Positions 36,101 through 47,790 of a stretch of 64,000 nucleotides of DNA are shown here, in pieces. Every line of letters begins with the position of its first letter. Within the stretch, counting starts at the first letter, position 1. A model generated the notes under the pieces. The model was given only the letters and a program-made list of their open reading frames with translations. It did not search any database and was not told the origin of the DNA. The DNA comes from Heracleum sosnowskyi (lineage: Eukaryota; Streptophyta; Magnoliopsida; Apiales; Apiaceae). Location: contig CM061244.1 of assembly GCA_030848705.1 (NCBI GenBank), forward strand, positions 47,781,190 through 47,845,189, in the 5' to 3' direction. Made by a program: the position numbers and the translations under genes.

Positions 36101-38346
36101 TGGATCACCAATTATTATTATTACTTGGGTAGCAATGATACTAGATGCCGCTCATTGTTTATAATTTTATTATGAGATATTAAAATTATTGCCAACGTAA
36201 TAATAACCTAAAGGGTTACACATAAAGAACGTTTTAAACGGAGCATTAATTAAATTTCGAATTTAATTAAATTATTATTATTATTGAATTATTGGATTAA
36301 TTAAGTAGGACTTGATTAATTATATAATAATTCGAATATAATAAATAATACTACTAATAATCAGATTGGGTTTTGGAAGCCCAATCAGATTAAGTAAAGG
36401 CCCAAAATTCTCTTTCAATAAATACATTATGATGTATTGTTTTAGGTTAAGTGATAGAAATTCATTTTCACACAAAACCCTAGCAGCTCTGCATATTAGA
36501 GAGGCTAGAAACAGAGAGAGAAAGTTTGGAGGGCGTTTTTATTTGGCTAGTACCAACTCCGTGATCGTTGGACGATCGAGCGTTCGTGTGGACTACTTTG
36601 GCGACGCAGATCTTGAACAAGGGTTGCGTGGTGGTTAAAACAAGGACCTCCATCTTTCCAAATATTATAAGCTCAATTAAGGTATGATTTCGTTTCTCCA
36701 TAATCAGCCATGTCTTGTACACGGATCCTAGGGTTAGGGTTTCAGATTTTATTGTTTTTACGACTGTTGTCGCTGCGTATGATGCCCCGAAACCCAACAC
36801 TCTGGCACAATTGAAACTGAATATGGTTTAACACAAGTGTTATAAAACAACTTCGAAGAAGGAGTATATCTTTTATCGAAATTCTATCTAAGAAGAGGTC
36901 AAGATAGATTATAGATTGGGGAGGTTTTCCAAGGTCTCTACGGATGCCTTTTATGTCGGCTCCTCTAACGGATAATCGTTCGATTATAAAGCTTTTCTTC
37001 TCCATGCACACCCTAAGGTGCTCGATACTTACGTTATTGCCGACTCATAATAGTCGCTAAGGATTCAACCATCAACCTTTGCAATCGCAGGGAATTCTAT
37101 TCGACTAGGCGCAAACATCTCAAGTAAGCGTTCTATTCTATAAGAAGACTTCGATACCGTCATCGCCTATAGCAATGACAATTCCACATGTCGACTGGGC
37201 GGTACTTCGGAAGATCGTTAGAAACTACAAGCTTAAATCTGGTCTCTATTTCAATCATCCTTATACCCAATATTCCTTCTCCCATATCAATCCCGTGTGC
37301 TACATAAGCTTAACACTTTTGGCACAATAGCCTTTTCATTTAAGTCAATCCCGGAATTTCTCAGTCTGTCTTGGTCCTTAAATACATTTCGCCTTTACCG
37401 TCCAATCTCAACTTCATCATTTTATCTCTACAATCAATTGTAGCAACCCATATAGCGGCCATCTTACCCAATCCACAGGGTTCGCTCTAGTTTCCACCCT
37501 CTTTGGTGACATCCTCTGGTAATCAGAAAGACAAGGTTTACCAAAATTTGCTGAATTTCTTTCCAAAATCAGGGAAATTTGATCAATCTATTTACCCACT
37601 AGTAATACTCGGATCTGATTTCCGACCTTTCTGTCCTATCCTCATAGCCAAAACAATTCCTTCCACTATTCTAGGCAACTAAGTACCCCTAATCGTTCGT
37701 GGAAATCTGAACATCTTGGTTCTTACGTATGCCGCCTCCTTATGGGCAACTATAACCGACTACGGGTAACAGGTTTCGTTCAAGTCAAATCAATCCACTG
37801 ATACTGGCTATACTGCCTCTACCTCTTCTGCTTTGGAGACTCTACTCCATTTTCTTTGTCATATCTCTTGATGAATCATAAACGATCCTTAAACTCTCGT
37901 CTCGTCACTTATTTGTCCTCTAAAGGTTCGTCCGGTCCTGTTATACGACCTCAAGTAACATACCACATCTTTATCAATCAACACGTTCTCTACAAGACTT
38001 TTTCCTTGATCCACCATGGGGTCTTCCTCTAGATCCTCCTATGGATCTTCCTTTATCGGGTCTCCGTTCATTTCAAGGAACGCATCATCAATTGCCTACT
38101 CGAAGGCCTCGGGGTCTAGTATCTCAGAATCCCATCAATCTATAAGTCATACGAATCGAGGTGACTAACCATGAAGTCCTAAGTACGGTTTCCCAGAAGA
38201 AGTCCCCTCTCGGGCTTCATCTTAAACAGTCAGGGTCATGTCGTTTAACTCGACTACGAACTCAATCTGAGCTCTAGATGTTCTTATCATTATTAAGGGT
38301 ATTGTAAGACTCGATCTCCTATCATTTCTGAGGACTGTAACCTAAC
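33153..38346 (-). pseudogene. Decayed gypsy gag-pol interior of G
   Basis: Next to the LTR, a polypurine tract (sense GGAGGGGAGAC) is followed by a 99-codon open frame (33266-33565) with GPSEIFKTRQEGGL, HVSMLRQY and a VDIQPGLTY-type tail, the C-terminal end of a gypsy integrase. At about 33890-33950 the sense strand encodes DYDCEIHYHPWKANVVAD, the end of a gypsy RNase H. Upstream only scattered fragments survive. Without the 1.5-kb solo LTR, the interior is about 3.7 kb, shorter than an intact element, so parts are deleted. Non-functional. Confidence 0.75.
35275..36799. repeat. Solo LTR of an unidentified LTR element, TSD CTCTG
   Basis: The 1525-base insert begins TGTTAGTGTTAGTGCCC and ends ACCCAACA, flanked by identical five-base repeats CTCTG (35270-35274 and 36800-36804). 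I see no PBS, PPT or coding region inside; a 90-codon frame at 36366-36638 has no recognisable domain. It interrupts the interior of G. It could be a non-autonomous element, but I see no internal duplication that would be its own pair of LTRs. Confidence 0.8.
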
Positions 38347-38358
38347 GCTCTGATACCA
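38347..38358 (-). other. Primer-binding site of G
   Basis: Reads TGGTATCAGAGC on the minus strand, four bases from the LTR end at 38363. Confidence 0.9.
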
Positions 38359-38362
38359 TTTC

Positions 38363-40461
38363 TGTAACAGCCCCAAATCTGGGGTCAGGGATTTAGAGTA
38401 GTCACGATCCACTTACTTCTTGCCTTGCCTGCTTTACTCACAATAGACATAATTCATCTGCTTATGACCCCACAATGTATATATCTCTCACACACACACA
38501 CAGGTTAGAGTCTCAAAAATGACACAAATACAACCATTACGGAATAAATAATCTTTATTACAATACCCAAATGTCTTTTGAATTTGCTACTGATACAACT
38601 CCTAAGTAATGGTACATTACCAACTTAGCCTTGTAATACTCACCACCCTCTCATACCATTCATATCTATACATTAGACGAATACCAAAAGCTCCAAATTG
38701 ATCTGACTGGTTCACACTACTTCCAGGATCACTACTAGAAACTGCTCATGAGAATGCCTTGCGCTTACCACTCGCCTGAGGGATGTGCGCCGAATCCTTG
38801 GTATCCTACTTCGCTGCTATATAATATTTATAAAACAATAGCAAGAGTGAGCGATAGCTCAGCAAGGTAATTAAAGTATGGCATAATCCTGACCTTGGCA
38901 CTTCAACACAAAATTTCATATTTTAAATCAACTCTTAAGGGTCTCAAACATAGCCACAAAGTTGGTACATTTCTGCAATCTCATTCCTTGAACCACTTTC
39001 ACTAAAATGGTCATATCTCATAAACTATAAATCGTAATGACATGATTCTTGCGCTCACATAAACTAGAAACAAAGATCTACACACTCATGTTCATCACTG
39101 AACCAAAATAGGCAGTTAGGTTTTCGGATTCTAGGCAGTTTTTAGAGTTAACGAGAATCAGGCATTACGACGGCTTAAAACTTAACGTTTCCGAGATTCA
39201 AATCTCATTCCAATTCACCACCAATCATCATACACATCAATTACAACACTTAAATTCCATTATAAATCTCAAACCGATCCAAACCAGTTGGTATCACATT
39301 TAAAATCCATCCACAACTCATACAACAACTAAACAAACTACATAATCCACTTACTCATGACCTTAACAATACATTCATGCTTCCATCTTTCAATTATAAA
39401 CATAAAACTCAACAAAACACTATTCATCATCTTTTTAAACTCAATAAAAGACCATGCTAGAGATGGTGGGTGTTGGAGATGTTACCTTTAAAAGAATGGG
39501 CTTGAGCTCTTCTTTGTTTTAAGCATAAGAACTCGAGAAACGACCAAGAATCCATGGAGTTTTGCTTCCTCTTCTTCTTCTTCCTTAGCCACGGTTTTTC
39601 TTGAAGAAAATGGGTGTGAGAGGCTGCTACTTTATGGAAATTTGTGTGGATAAGGTGTGGTGGAAGTGTGGTGATGGTAGATATTTTGTTTTTAACAAGA
39701 TGCAAGTTAGCCCCTCAAGTTTGGTTAAGCTTACAAGCTTCTTTAATACACTTCTTCCACTAATTCATTCCTTTCCCTTTTTCTTTTAATACATATATTA
39801 TTCTTTATTTCCTAAGTTATAATACGTCCAAGGTTGCTTCTTCGAACGGATTTTCGATTCTCGTTTTCGTTTGCGATTTCTGACTACGCGATTAGTAACC
39901 GTTTATTATTCCTGAACTTCCGCTGAAATATAGGATCAATCGGAGACTATAAAATTTTACTATTCATCTTGAAGCACTATTCATCAATGTTACTATTCAT
40001 CCTTGTTTTTGTTCCTCTTGAAACGATTCGAAAATATTTCCAAAAAAGAGCGAATAAAATTCTACGCGATTCTCGTAGTGAATAGTAATTATTCACTATT
40101 CACTCCAACAATCGATTCCTTAAATCGACTTTAATAAAATAATAAAATATAAAATCCTTGGATTCTCAATTTAAATAAATCACTCTCTTGATCTCATCGA
40201 TATGCTCTTCACTGCCCGGTCAAATATTCCATAACAATAAAGTTTGGATTTTCTGAATTTCGATCATCTTTACATACACTTATTTACTTCGTAGATCACT
40301 AATATGACTTCGGAATATCCACACTACGTCTCGTACATAGGTGGCATGAAAAATTTTCTAAACCCTCAAAATCACTATTCATCCACCAAATTCATTATTC
40401 ATTGATGCACTTAATCATAATAAGAAAAGTTTTAATTTTACCAAAAATTCGGGTTATTACA
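38363..40461 (-). repeat. 5' LTR of G, internally deleted
   Basis: The 2099-base LTR runs TGTAATAACCCGAA to GGGGCTGTTACA on the minus strand. It is closely similar to the other LTR but jumps from 38889 (GCATAATCCT) directly to GACCTTGGCAC, which are about 2.6 kb apart in the 3' LTR. The two breakpoints share the dinucleotide CT, as expected of a microhomology deletion. Confidence 0.85.
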
Positions 40462-40825
40462 TTGTTTATACCCTATGATAGATTTGGCATGTTTTTTTAA
40501 AATGGACCAGTAATTGGTCGGGCCATATTTATGGTCGGAATAACTTAAGGCCCAGTTTGGCCTAGGATCCAGTAGAGGACTATGCTGTGAGCTAGTCCGG
40601 GGTTGATGCGTGGCTGGCCAGCAACACAACCTTTGATTTGAATAAAATTTATAAGCCAAATTCTAATTCTTTTTCTTCAATTGTTATTGATACAAAACAT
40701 GTGTTAGCTAAATATTGTTGATTCTGATATCATAAATTCATATCCTTACAACTGTGATAGAAATGATTCATATGATGTTTACTGAGCAATTTTGGCTCAC
40801 TCTTGCTTGTTGTTTTCTAACCCTA
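40462..40825 (+). repeat. LTR of gypsy element E, part 1
   Basis: This 364-base stretch lies between the end of G and the start of C. It continues beyond C at 54887, so C inserted into it (TSD CCCTA). I cannot identify the left end of the LTR. The right end (GGAGGGCGTCACA) predicts a start like TGTGACGCC, absent here, so the start is probably on the far side of G. The right copy of G's target duplication would be TTGTT at 40462. No gene seen. Confidence 0.6.
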
Positions 40826-42082
40826 TGTTAGGAATGAATATCACCTAGAAACTAGACAGAGGGGGGGTGAATGGATAGTTTGATGGATTTTTGCTTTCTT
40901 GAAACTAAATGTAAACTGTATATGATTATGCTATGTAATATGCAGAAAGTAAACAACACGCACAATCACTTTAATCTACTTTGTATAAGCAAATTAAATA
41001 CTACAGCTTTCCAAGAAATTCACAATCGAATTTCTGGCTTCTAAACAAGAACAGTTTGTACTTGCTTGCTTACAGAGAAAAGAGCTTAGCAAATAACTAT
41101 GTGTATCTCTCTTGCAGCTATCAATAGGGTGTACATGATATATATATATAAGCCCTATACAGACTAGTGCACACACCTATTTTTACACAGTTACCCCTTG
41201 CTGAAAGTCCAACTTGTCCTGCCATAAGAAGTTAACTGTGTCAGGACGGACCACCTGCTTTTCGGAGTCTTTCCCGTTTCTGTAGCTGCTTGTCTCTTAT
41301 CTTTCTCTCCAAGTTTAGCTGTAGATTTGCCATCTGTTCTTTGGACCACCTTGCCAGAACAAATGCTTCAGTATTTGTCTCTTTTGATTCTTGGTTCTGT
41401 ACCTTGATTTGTCTTGTTGTAAACGGCTAAGTGTTGATATCGTGAACTCCACTTCATTCCTGACTTCGTGATCTCCATTGAGAGGACTATGCGATATAGC
41501 CTTTGAAGACATTGCGACATAAGTCATTTGACGACTATGCGACATAAGTCATTTGGCGACTATGCGACATAAGTCATTTGACGACTATGCGACATGAGGC
41601 TCCTGAGGACTTCACGATCTAGGCTTCTTTGACTTTGCTGACTTCAACACTTCACGACATGAGTCTTGAGGACTTCTCGACATAGTACAAAATGGACTAT
41701 GCGATATAGCACTTCACGACATGGATATTGGTGACTTCACGACATAGCTTTCTTCTGACTTTGCTATATAATGCCTTAGACAAATTTCTGCAACTTATTC
41801 CTTCATGGCCTTATTCTTCTTTGTCCTGCTGCATGAACATTTCTGAACTTCTACCAGGACAATTATTCAGTGGCCTATATACAATCTAGATGCAAGAAAC
41901 TTTACTAAGCTCATTATAACTTTGAGCATACATGATCAAGCTAATGTTCATGAGAACAAGACAAGTACATTAGAGACCTATACTATATCCCAGTGATAGA
42001 ACTCACTAGGTCATGTAATGTGACATAGTCACATAGTGTAGGCTTGTTAATGGTGGTATTCAGACATGTCTTGAGCCTAACA
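40826..42082 (-). repeat. 3' LTR of Sirevirus C
   Basis: 1257 bases, sense TGTTAGGCTCAAG to TTCATTCCTAACA. From about 41453 to 41750 it contains many copies of a GACTATGCGACATA-type motif, including a 25-base tandem array (about 41514-41600) with three full units and one partial unit. A TATA run lies near 41135. Confidence 0.95.
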
Positions 42083-42095
42083 ATCTCCCCCAAAT
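42083..42095 (-). other. Polypurine tract of C
   Basis: Sense ATTTGGGGGAGAT directly before the 3' LTR, with the GGGGGAG core shared with B. Confidence 0.88.
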
Positions 42096-42236
42096 TGTGA
42101 GTAAGACCCTTAGGCACAATTTCATGTCTGATAACAAGCCAAACTAACATAAAAAGAACAAAAATAAAGAAGTTGAAGGTAAGAACAGAATTTGATAACA
42201 ACTTGGAAATTTAGGCTTACATGATTTTTCCTTGAG

Positions 42237-45200
42237 CTACTTAGCTTCAGTTTCCAATTGTTTCTCTAAGAAATCATCATAGACCTTCTTCTTCCTTATT
42301 TCTTCATTCTTCTTTATTTCAGAGATGGCCAGTAAAATTTCATCCCTTGCAGTCAGTTCTTCAATGAGAGGAGAATCTTTTAGATCTTCAGCTGCTGTTC
42401 TGAGGGCACTTTCCACATATGAATGTATGAACTCCATCCTTATCTTGCTTATTCCTCCATAATGATTTTTGTACTCAACGGTATACGGATTTTGCTTTAC
42501 CCTGCACAGCCCTTTCTTCCTTAGCTCCTTTGCTCTTTCTTCCATCTCAGCCAACTCCTTTTCTTTCTGACTCATCTTTTCTTCATTCAGCTTCTTTAGA
42601 TTTTCTTTATAGTCAGAGTGCATCTTCATGAATCTAGCAATCTCTATTTTCCACAACCTTTCTTCCTTTTCTTCAAAATTTAACAAGGCATTGATTCTTT
42701 CTTGCTCATAGGTGTCAAAATGGTGCCATCCCTCTTGCTTCATTATTCTTTCTCTTCCATCAGTGTATTTGATCTGTAGATGATCTAGCTTCACTTTGAC
42801 TTCAAAGATCCTTTGAGCCCTCAAAAATGCTAGGGCATCTTCATCATAGTCCTCATCTAATGGAAGCACATTGATGCCAATAACATTTGTGAGTTTTCTA
42901 GTCCTCTTTGTTATCCTTATCCTCTTAGATGCCCTCTTGATCTTCATGTGTTTCACTTGAGGTAGCTTTGAGGAGCAGGGAGAATTAGTCTTTAGTACCA
43001 CATCATTTGGAAGTAGCTTCATTTCCTTCCCCTTCATCCACTGTAACACTCCACTAGCTGTAACTTTGTGAAAGTGTTTTCTTGAAATTACTTTTGTGGC
43101 TTCATCTTCCTTCTGTGGCAATTCAGGTTCAGAAGTCTTAGATGATGATTTTGGAGGATCATCACTAACAGTACCCACCCTAGACTTAGAGTCTTGTGTT
43201 GTGGTTAAAGTACTGCTAGCAATGTCCTTGACTTGCTGAATTCCACTCCTTGTTCTCTTGATTGTTTCCTTTCCTCCTTTTGAATCCCTCTTGTCATCAC
43301 CAGCATCTTTTGATTTCTTTGAATATTTGCTCTTGCTGCTTTCACTAGGTCCATCCTTATCACTCCTTGACTAAGATCTCCTTTTATAGGTTTTCTCCTC
43401 ATCATCATCATCCCCATCCTTCTTTTTGATCTTTTCTTTGACAGATTCAGGAATGACTCCATGAATCAGAAAAGATTGTAGAGTGTGAATCATCTCTAGT
43501 TCCTCAGCTGTCCTGTCTCCCCTCTTGGCCCTTAGCATTTGCAGCACCTGGTTGATCTTTGCATTATTCTTTCTTGTCAAATCTGAAGGAATCACCAACT
43601 GGTCAATGCTGCTGTCTTGAGATAGACTTTGGAAGATTATTGTCCTTGGCTTTGAGATAACCTCAGGCAGTCTTTGATGTTCATCCATCTTCAAGTCATC
43701 AAACAGTCTCCTGTTGTTGGCCCCATCTTTTTCTATTAAGTCCAGGATTATTGACAGCTCAGTAAATCTCAGTTTCTCTAGAGTTTGAAATGCTAGATGC
43801 CACAAGCAATTGTCCTTGCACACCATGATAACTTCTCTTAGATGGACATCATTGATTTTCCTTACTCCCATAGTGAAGTACTTGATGCTTTCCTTGATCT
43901 TCTCTCTGTAGACTCTTGCATCCCCTTTTGCATTGCTGTAGATGGCTTTTAGAAGCTCCAGGAAGGCCTCATCATGATAGATGTTTGAATTTGCAATTTC
44001 CTGTAGCTTGGCCTGGGTGATTATTGTGGCTTTGATAGGTTTGGCATTTGAAGTAGGTTGAGGAGCTGAAATGTCCTTTGGCATTGTAGACGGATGGAAG
44101 GTAGATGTGACTGTGCTCTTCTGGCCTTGTGCATTTATGACCTCTACAGGGGGGAGGATTATTGGCTTTATTGTTTCTTCAGAAATTTTGCCCTTAAGCT
44201 TTTGTTGCTTGGCAGGTACTCCCCCTTTCTTTTTCAGAATGACCTCCTTTTCTTTCTCCCCCTTAGGCTTGGAATCAGACAAGATGTCTTGAGCTTCCCC
44301 AGGGATAGGCAGGTTCATATGTCTCATCATTGAGGTCATCATTTGTTGTTGCACCAACAAAATATTAGAAGTGGAGTTGGTTTGATCATCCATCTTAGCA
44401 TTAAGCTGCTCCAAGGAGTGAGATAGTCCTTTGTTTTCTGCTTTCAGATCAGCTACCTCTCTTTCCAAGCTGTCCACTTTTGAGAAAAGTTGTTGAGATT
44501 TGAAGGAGTTAAGGGATTGATCCTTGAGTTTGGAGAATTCAAACTTGGAGATATCAGAAATAGGAACCTCATCAACAAGCTTGTTCCCATACTGATTCTT
44601 CCAGAGTACTGTAAGCATGGAGTTTAAGTTGATGTTGGCCTGCACCTGATTGTCTAGCTTGGTAGAGAGCTTCTTCATATTATCTGAAACCATAGCTAGG
44701 GTGCAGTCCATCTTGGTGACATTGGAGGCAGTTTTCTGGACTTCCTTAAGAATGCCATCTACCTTGGGAAAGCCTGAAAGAAAACAATTCTTTAGTTGAG
44801 CATTAGAATGAGCTGTTTCTTCCTGAATGGTGGAGATTTCTGACTGAAGACCCTTCCCAAGAAAATGCATAGCTTTAAGTTGGCTCTTGTAGACATCATT
44901 AACTGCATCATAGATTTCAGCAGGAGAGAGACCTTTGGCATTTGACCCCAAGGCTGTAAGATAGTCCTCCCTGAGAAAAGCTAGAGCCTCCTTGAGCTTT
45001 ACTGTCCTTTTGCCATCCAGCCAAGCATCCACATTTCCAGCTTGCTGGGCTTCATCCACAATTTTATCATGTTGTGCTTCAACATCCTCCTTGTGAGTGA
45101 GAAGAATAGCCTCATAGTCAGAATTTGGGAGATTTGCAGTGAGGAGATGTTGAGCAATCCTAGAGATCTCATCAATCTGTGCCACATGAAGATCTTTTAA

Positions 45201-47078
45201 TTCTTCTTCCATCAATTGTGGTGGCACAGAGGATGATCCTGAAGCCCTGTCATGGTGCACAGGTTTCAGCCATTCAGTTATTGTGGCCTGAGCCAAGTGA
45301 GAGCTAGTGCTTGGCACTTCATGGGGAATGGTTGAGTGAGTTTCCTCCAGTCTTGGAATGACTGTAGAGTCTGATGCTGTCTCCATTGAAATGGGATGTG
45401 TTACAGCACCATCTCTAGATGCCTGTGAAGGCAAATCCATGTCCATATGGAATGGAGAGTTTGGCATAGAGTCTCCAGTAAGAACTGGTGAATCCTCTAT
45501 GTTTTTGTTGGTGTCATTAGGATATGTCCCAGCATGCATTCCCTGACCAACCTGATGTGGTGCCTGGGTGGTGAGCACAGTGTCATGCACCATGTCACTT
45601 GAAATTGGCTCAATCATAGGAATGGATTGTGATTGATCAATGGCAAGATTGTCATTAGAATGACTCTCTTGTTCAGAAGAAATTATTATGGAAGAATCTG
45701 GAAGAGAAGTGTGGTATAGAGATGAATTTGGCAACTCCCCCTGAGAAATAGGAGGAGGTTCAAGTGTGATGTGCTCTCCACTCAATGTGTCAGCATCCTT
45801 ATTTCTCCTAGGATCAAGAGTGAGGTCTTGATCCTGTGCAGACTCAGTACAGGTTGTAGTGGGGAGACTACTCTTTTCAATGCCAATGACCTGTTGAGAG
45901 GCCATTGACAGTAATAGGTGTACCCCTTTTTCCACATCTGAATCCTGTTGGGAGGATCCAGTGGTAGGTTTGGATTTGGATTTCTTACTTTGTCTGGTGA
46001 GAGGTGACTCAGGATTCTCACTTTCTATCTCTACAGATTCATTTATCACTTCTAGGGCTCTCTTCTTTGACTTCTTTTTAGTAACACCAATCTTTTGAGA
46101 GATTGATGCACTTGGCTGCCTAACTTCTATGGTACTGTTTGCAGGAGGTTCATTGGAGGGGGTAGGAAGGCTAGGGTTAGACTGTGTAGCACCTTCAGTC
46201 TTAGCCTCCCCTGTCCAGGAAAGTTCATGGTATATGGGCTTATCAAGTGGATAGGATTCAAATGTGTCCTGCATATGCTTGGTCACACTCATAATCACAT
46301 CCACTTGATTCCTTGTGTCCAATGACCCAAATAGAATCTTGGACATGGACTTGGAATAAGCCATTTTAGTTTTATCTATACCCTCCAATTCATGGATATT
46401 TGCATCAAGATAATTTAAAATAACTTGAAGGAAACGAGGGTAAAAGATGTCATTACCTCTACCACGAATTGTCCTCCCTAGCCTTTGAGCCAATTCCTTG
46501 AGGATTATTGCTCCAACATTGATTTCTTGATTGTAGGCTAGGGAATAGGCCAGCTTCACAGCAATGTGACTGATTTGGTCCCATCCTGTCTTCCTGCACA
46601 AAAACACCTTTTGGAGTGCGTCAAATAGAAATGACCACTCCCTCCTGACATACTTCTTGTTAAGCTTTGCCGTATCAATCTTGTCAGCATACTGAATGAG
46701 GGTTAGGAAATCCACCATTTGCTTGTCAGTTGCTTCAGCATCATGACCCTCAACTTTTAACCCCAGGGCTTCATTAATTTCCTTCTCCCCAAACTGGAAA
46801 GACTTGCCCCCTATTGTACAACTCACTTCCTGAAACGAAGCCCCATCCTCCCTTGCCATTGTTGTGACCAACGCTGTTCTCCAGAACCCTTCCAATACAT
46901 CGACATACATAGTGGGGTTAAGGGTCAAGGCTTGGCGGAGATAAGAAGTGTTTAAGAACCGTACAAAGCACTTGTACCTTGGGTTTGCCTCCGCCTCTGA
47001 GGGTATTGTGAGTAGATTTGTTTCTTTTGGTATGGTTAAAGGAATTGAGGATGATGCTGTTTGAGATTTGGGTGCCAT
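42237..47078 (-). CDS. Accessory ORF (aORF) of Sirevirus C, with one internal TAG
   Basis: The frame starts at 47078 (MAPKSQTASSS) and is open for 1235 codons to a TAG at 43371-43373. The same frame then stays open a further 378 codons to 42237, so the original protein was probably about 1610 residues, or the TAG is read through. Residues 1 to about 260 match the N-terminal domain type of the B aORF (shared YPRFLQVIL and a NINVG-like block). NLS-like clusters KKKSKKRALE and RQSKKSKSK follow, then a long Ser/Thr/Pro-rich region, a coiled coil (SLEREVADLKAENKGL) and a helical C-terminal region. The part after the TAG is highly charged and helical. No signal peptide or membrane span. Function unknown. 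Confidence 0.85.
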
Positions 47079-47790
47079 TTCAAGATTGAGAGTGAAGAAG
47101 AAAGTAGAGAATTAGAGTTTAGGTTTGAGAATAGAGAGTAGTAGACAAGAAGAAAGGTTGTGAACGGTTAGAAAAGAGTATTTATATGATAGAGACACTA
47201 CGATATAGAGTTATGAATATGTACAGTCTATTTGTATGTCGCGAAGTCAAAAATGGCCTGTACCGCAAAGTCTTGCAAAGTAGATCGCATAGTCTCAAAA
47301 GTGAACTATGTCGCAAAGTCATCAAGATGAAGAAATAGGAAGGACTTTGCGATATAGTAGAAATACCCTGTCTATAACTCTCTTTCTGGAATTCTAGGCA
47401 ATTTGTCAGACTTTTATCAATTTTGAGATAAAAGTAATTTAAATCAAAATTCTGTCAAATGAGGAGACTTGTCGATATAGTTATTCTAAGTCGCGAAGTC
47501 ATAAAATGAACTATGTCGCAAACTCATGAAATGAACTATATCGCAAAGTCTCACAATTCCAACAGTTTGCGATATAAGTCTGTTTTATTTGAACTGTGTC
47601 GTGAACTCTGAAAATCATCTATATCGAGATGTCACAAAAGCTCACAACTTCTCCACCAAATATGATTTTGAAAAATATGCAGTAAAATACTGAAATATTT
47701 ATAAATCATATCTCAGCTAATTTTCACTCCAAATAAATAGATCATTTAAGCACAGTGAGAATTTACTGCTGCAACAATTAACTAGCACAT
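47079..47790 (-). promoter_or_regulatory. C spacer between pol and aORF: motif cluster and TATA box
   Basis: About 13 copies of the family motif (forms of TATGTCGCAAAGTC and TTTGCGATATAG) lie on both strands between 47201 and 47634. On the sense strand a good TATA box (complement of 47179-47187, ATAAATA type) lies about 100 bases before the aORF ATG, followed by a TC-rich leader (47085-47160). This suggests a separate aORF promoter with the motif cluster directly upstream. Inferred from sequence. Confidence 0.65.

Larger units (their letters stand above)
27637..40461 (-). mobile_element. Ty3/gypsy element G, decayed, with nested insertions
   Basis: The two LTRs (27637-33152, interrupted; 38363-40461) flank a minus-strand interior with PPT at 33153 and PBS at 38347. 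Recognisable pieces are an integrase C-terminal end and an RNase H end of gypsy type, closest in wording to the chromovirus Tekay/Del group. No ORF of useful length remains. It holds two solo LTRs and, at its left end, the insertion of element H. It appears to have inserted into the LTR of gypsy element E, whose sequence resumes at 40462. Confidence 0.8.

Noticed and set aside
36366..36638. 90-codon frame in the 1.5-kb solo LTR
   Set aside because: No domain and no homologue in the window; transcript leader sequence of an LTR is more likely.
32147..39705. An 82-codon frame on the minus strand (32147-32395 and 39457-39705) and a 62-codon frame on the plus strand, each present twice
   Set aside because: They are duplicated because they lie in the two LTRs of G; the frames overlap each other, have low-complexity content and no recognisable domain.
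40438..40659. Possible host gene at the G/E boundary
   Set aside because: The frame crosses the end of G's LTR into E's LTR, so it is accidental.
43371..47078. Calling the aORFs envelope proteins by analogy with SIRE1
   Set aside because: No signal peptide, membrane span or glycoprotein-like pattern is visible; basic clusters and coiled coils suggest an intracellular, probably nuclear protein.
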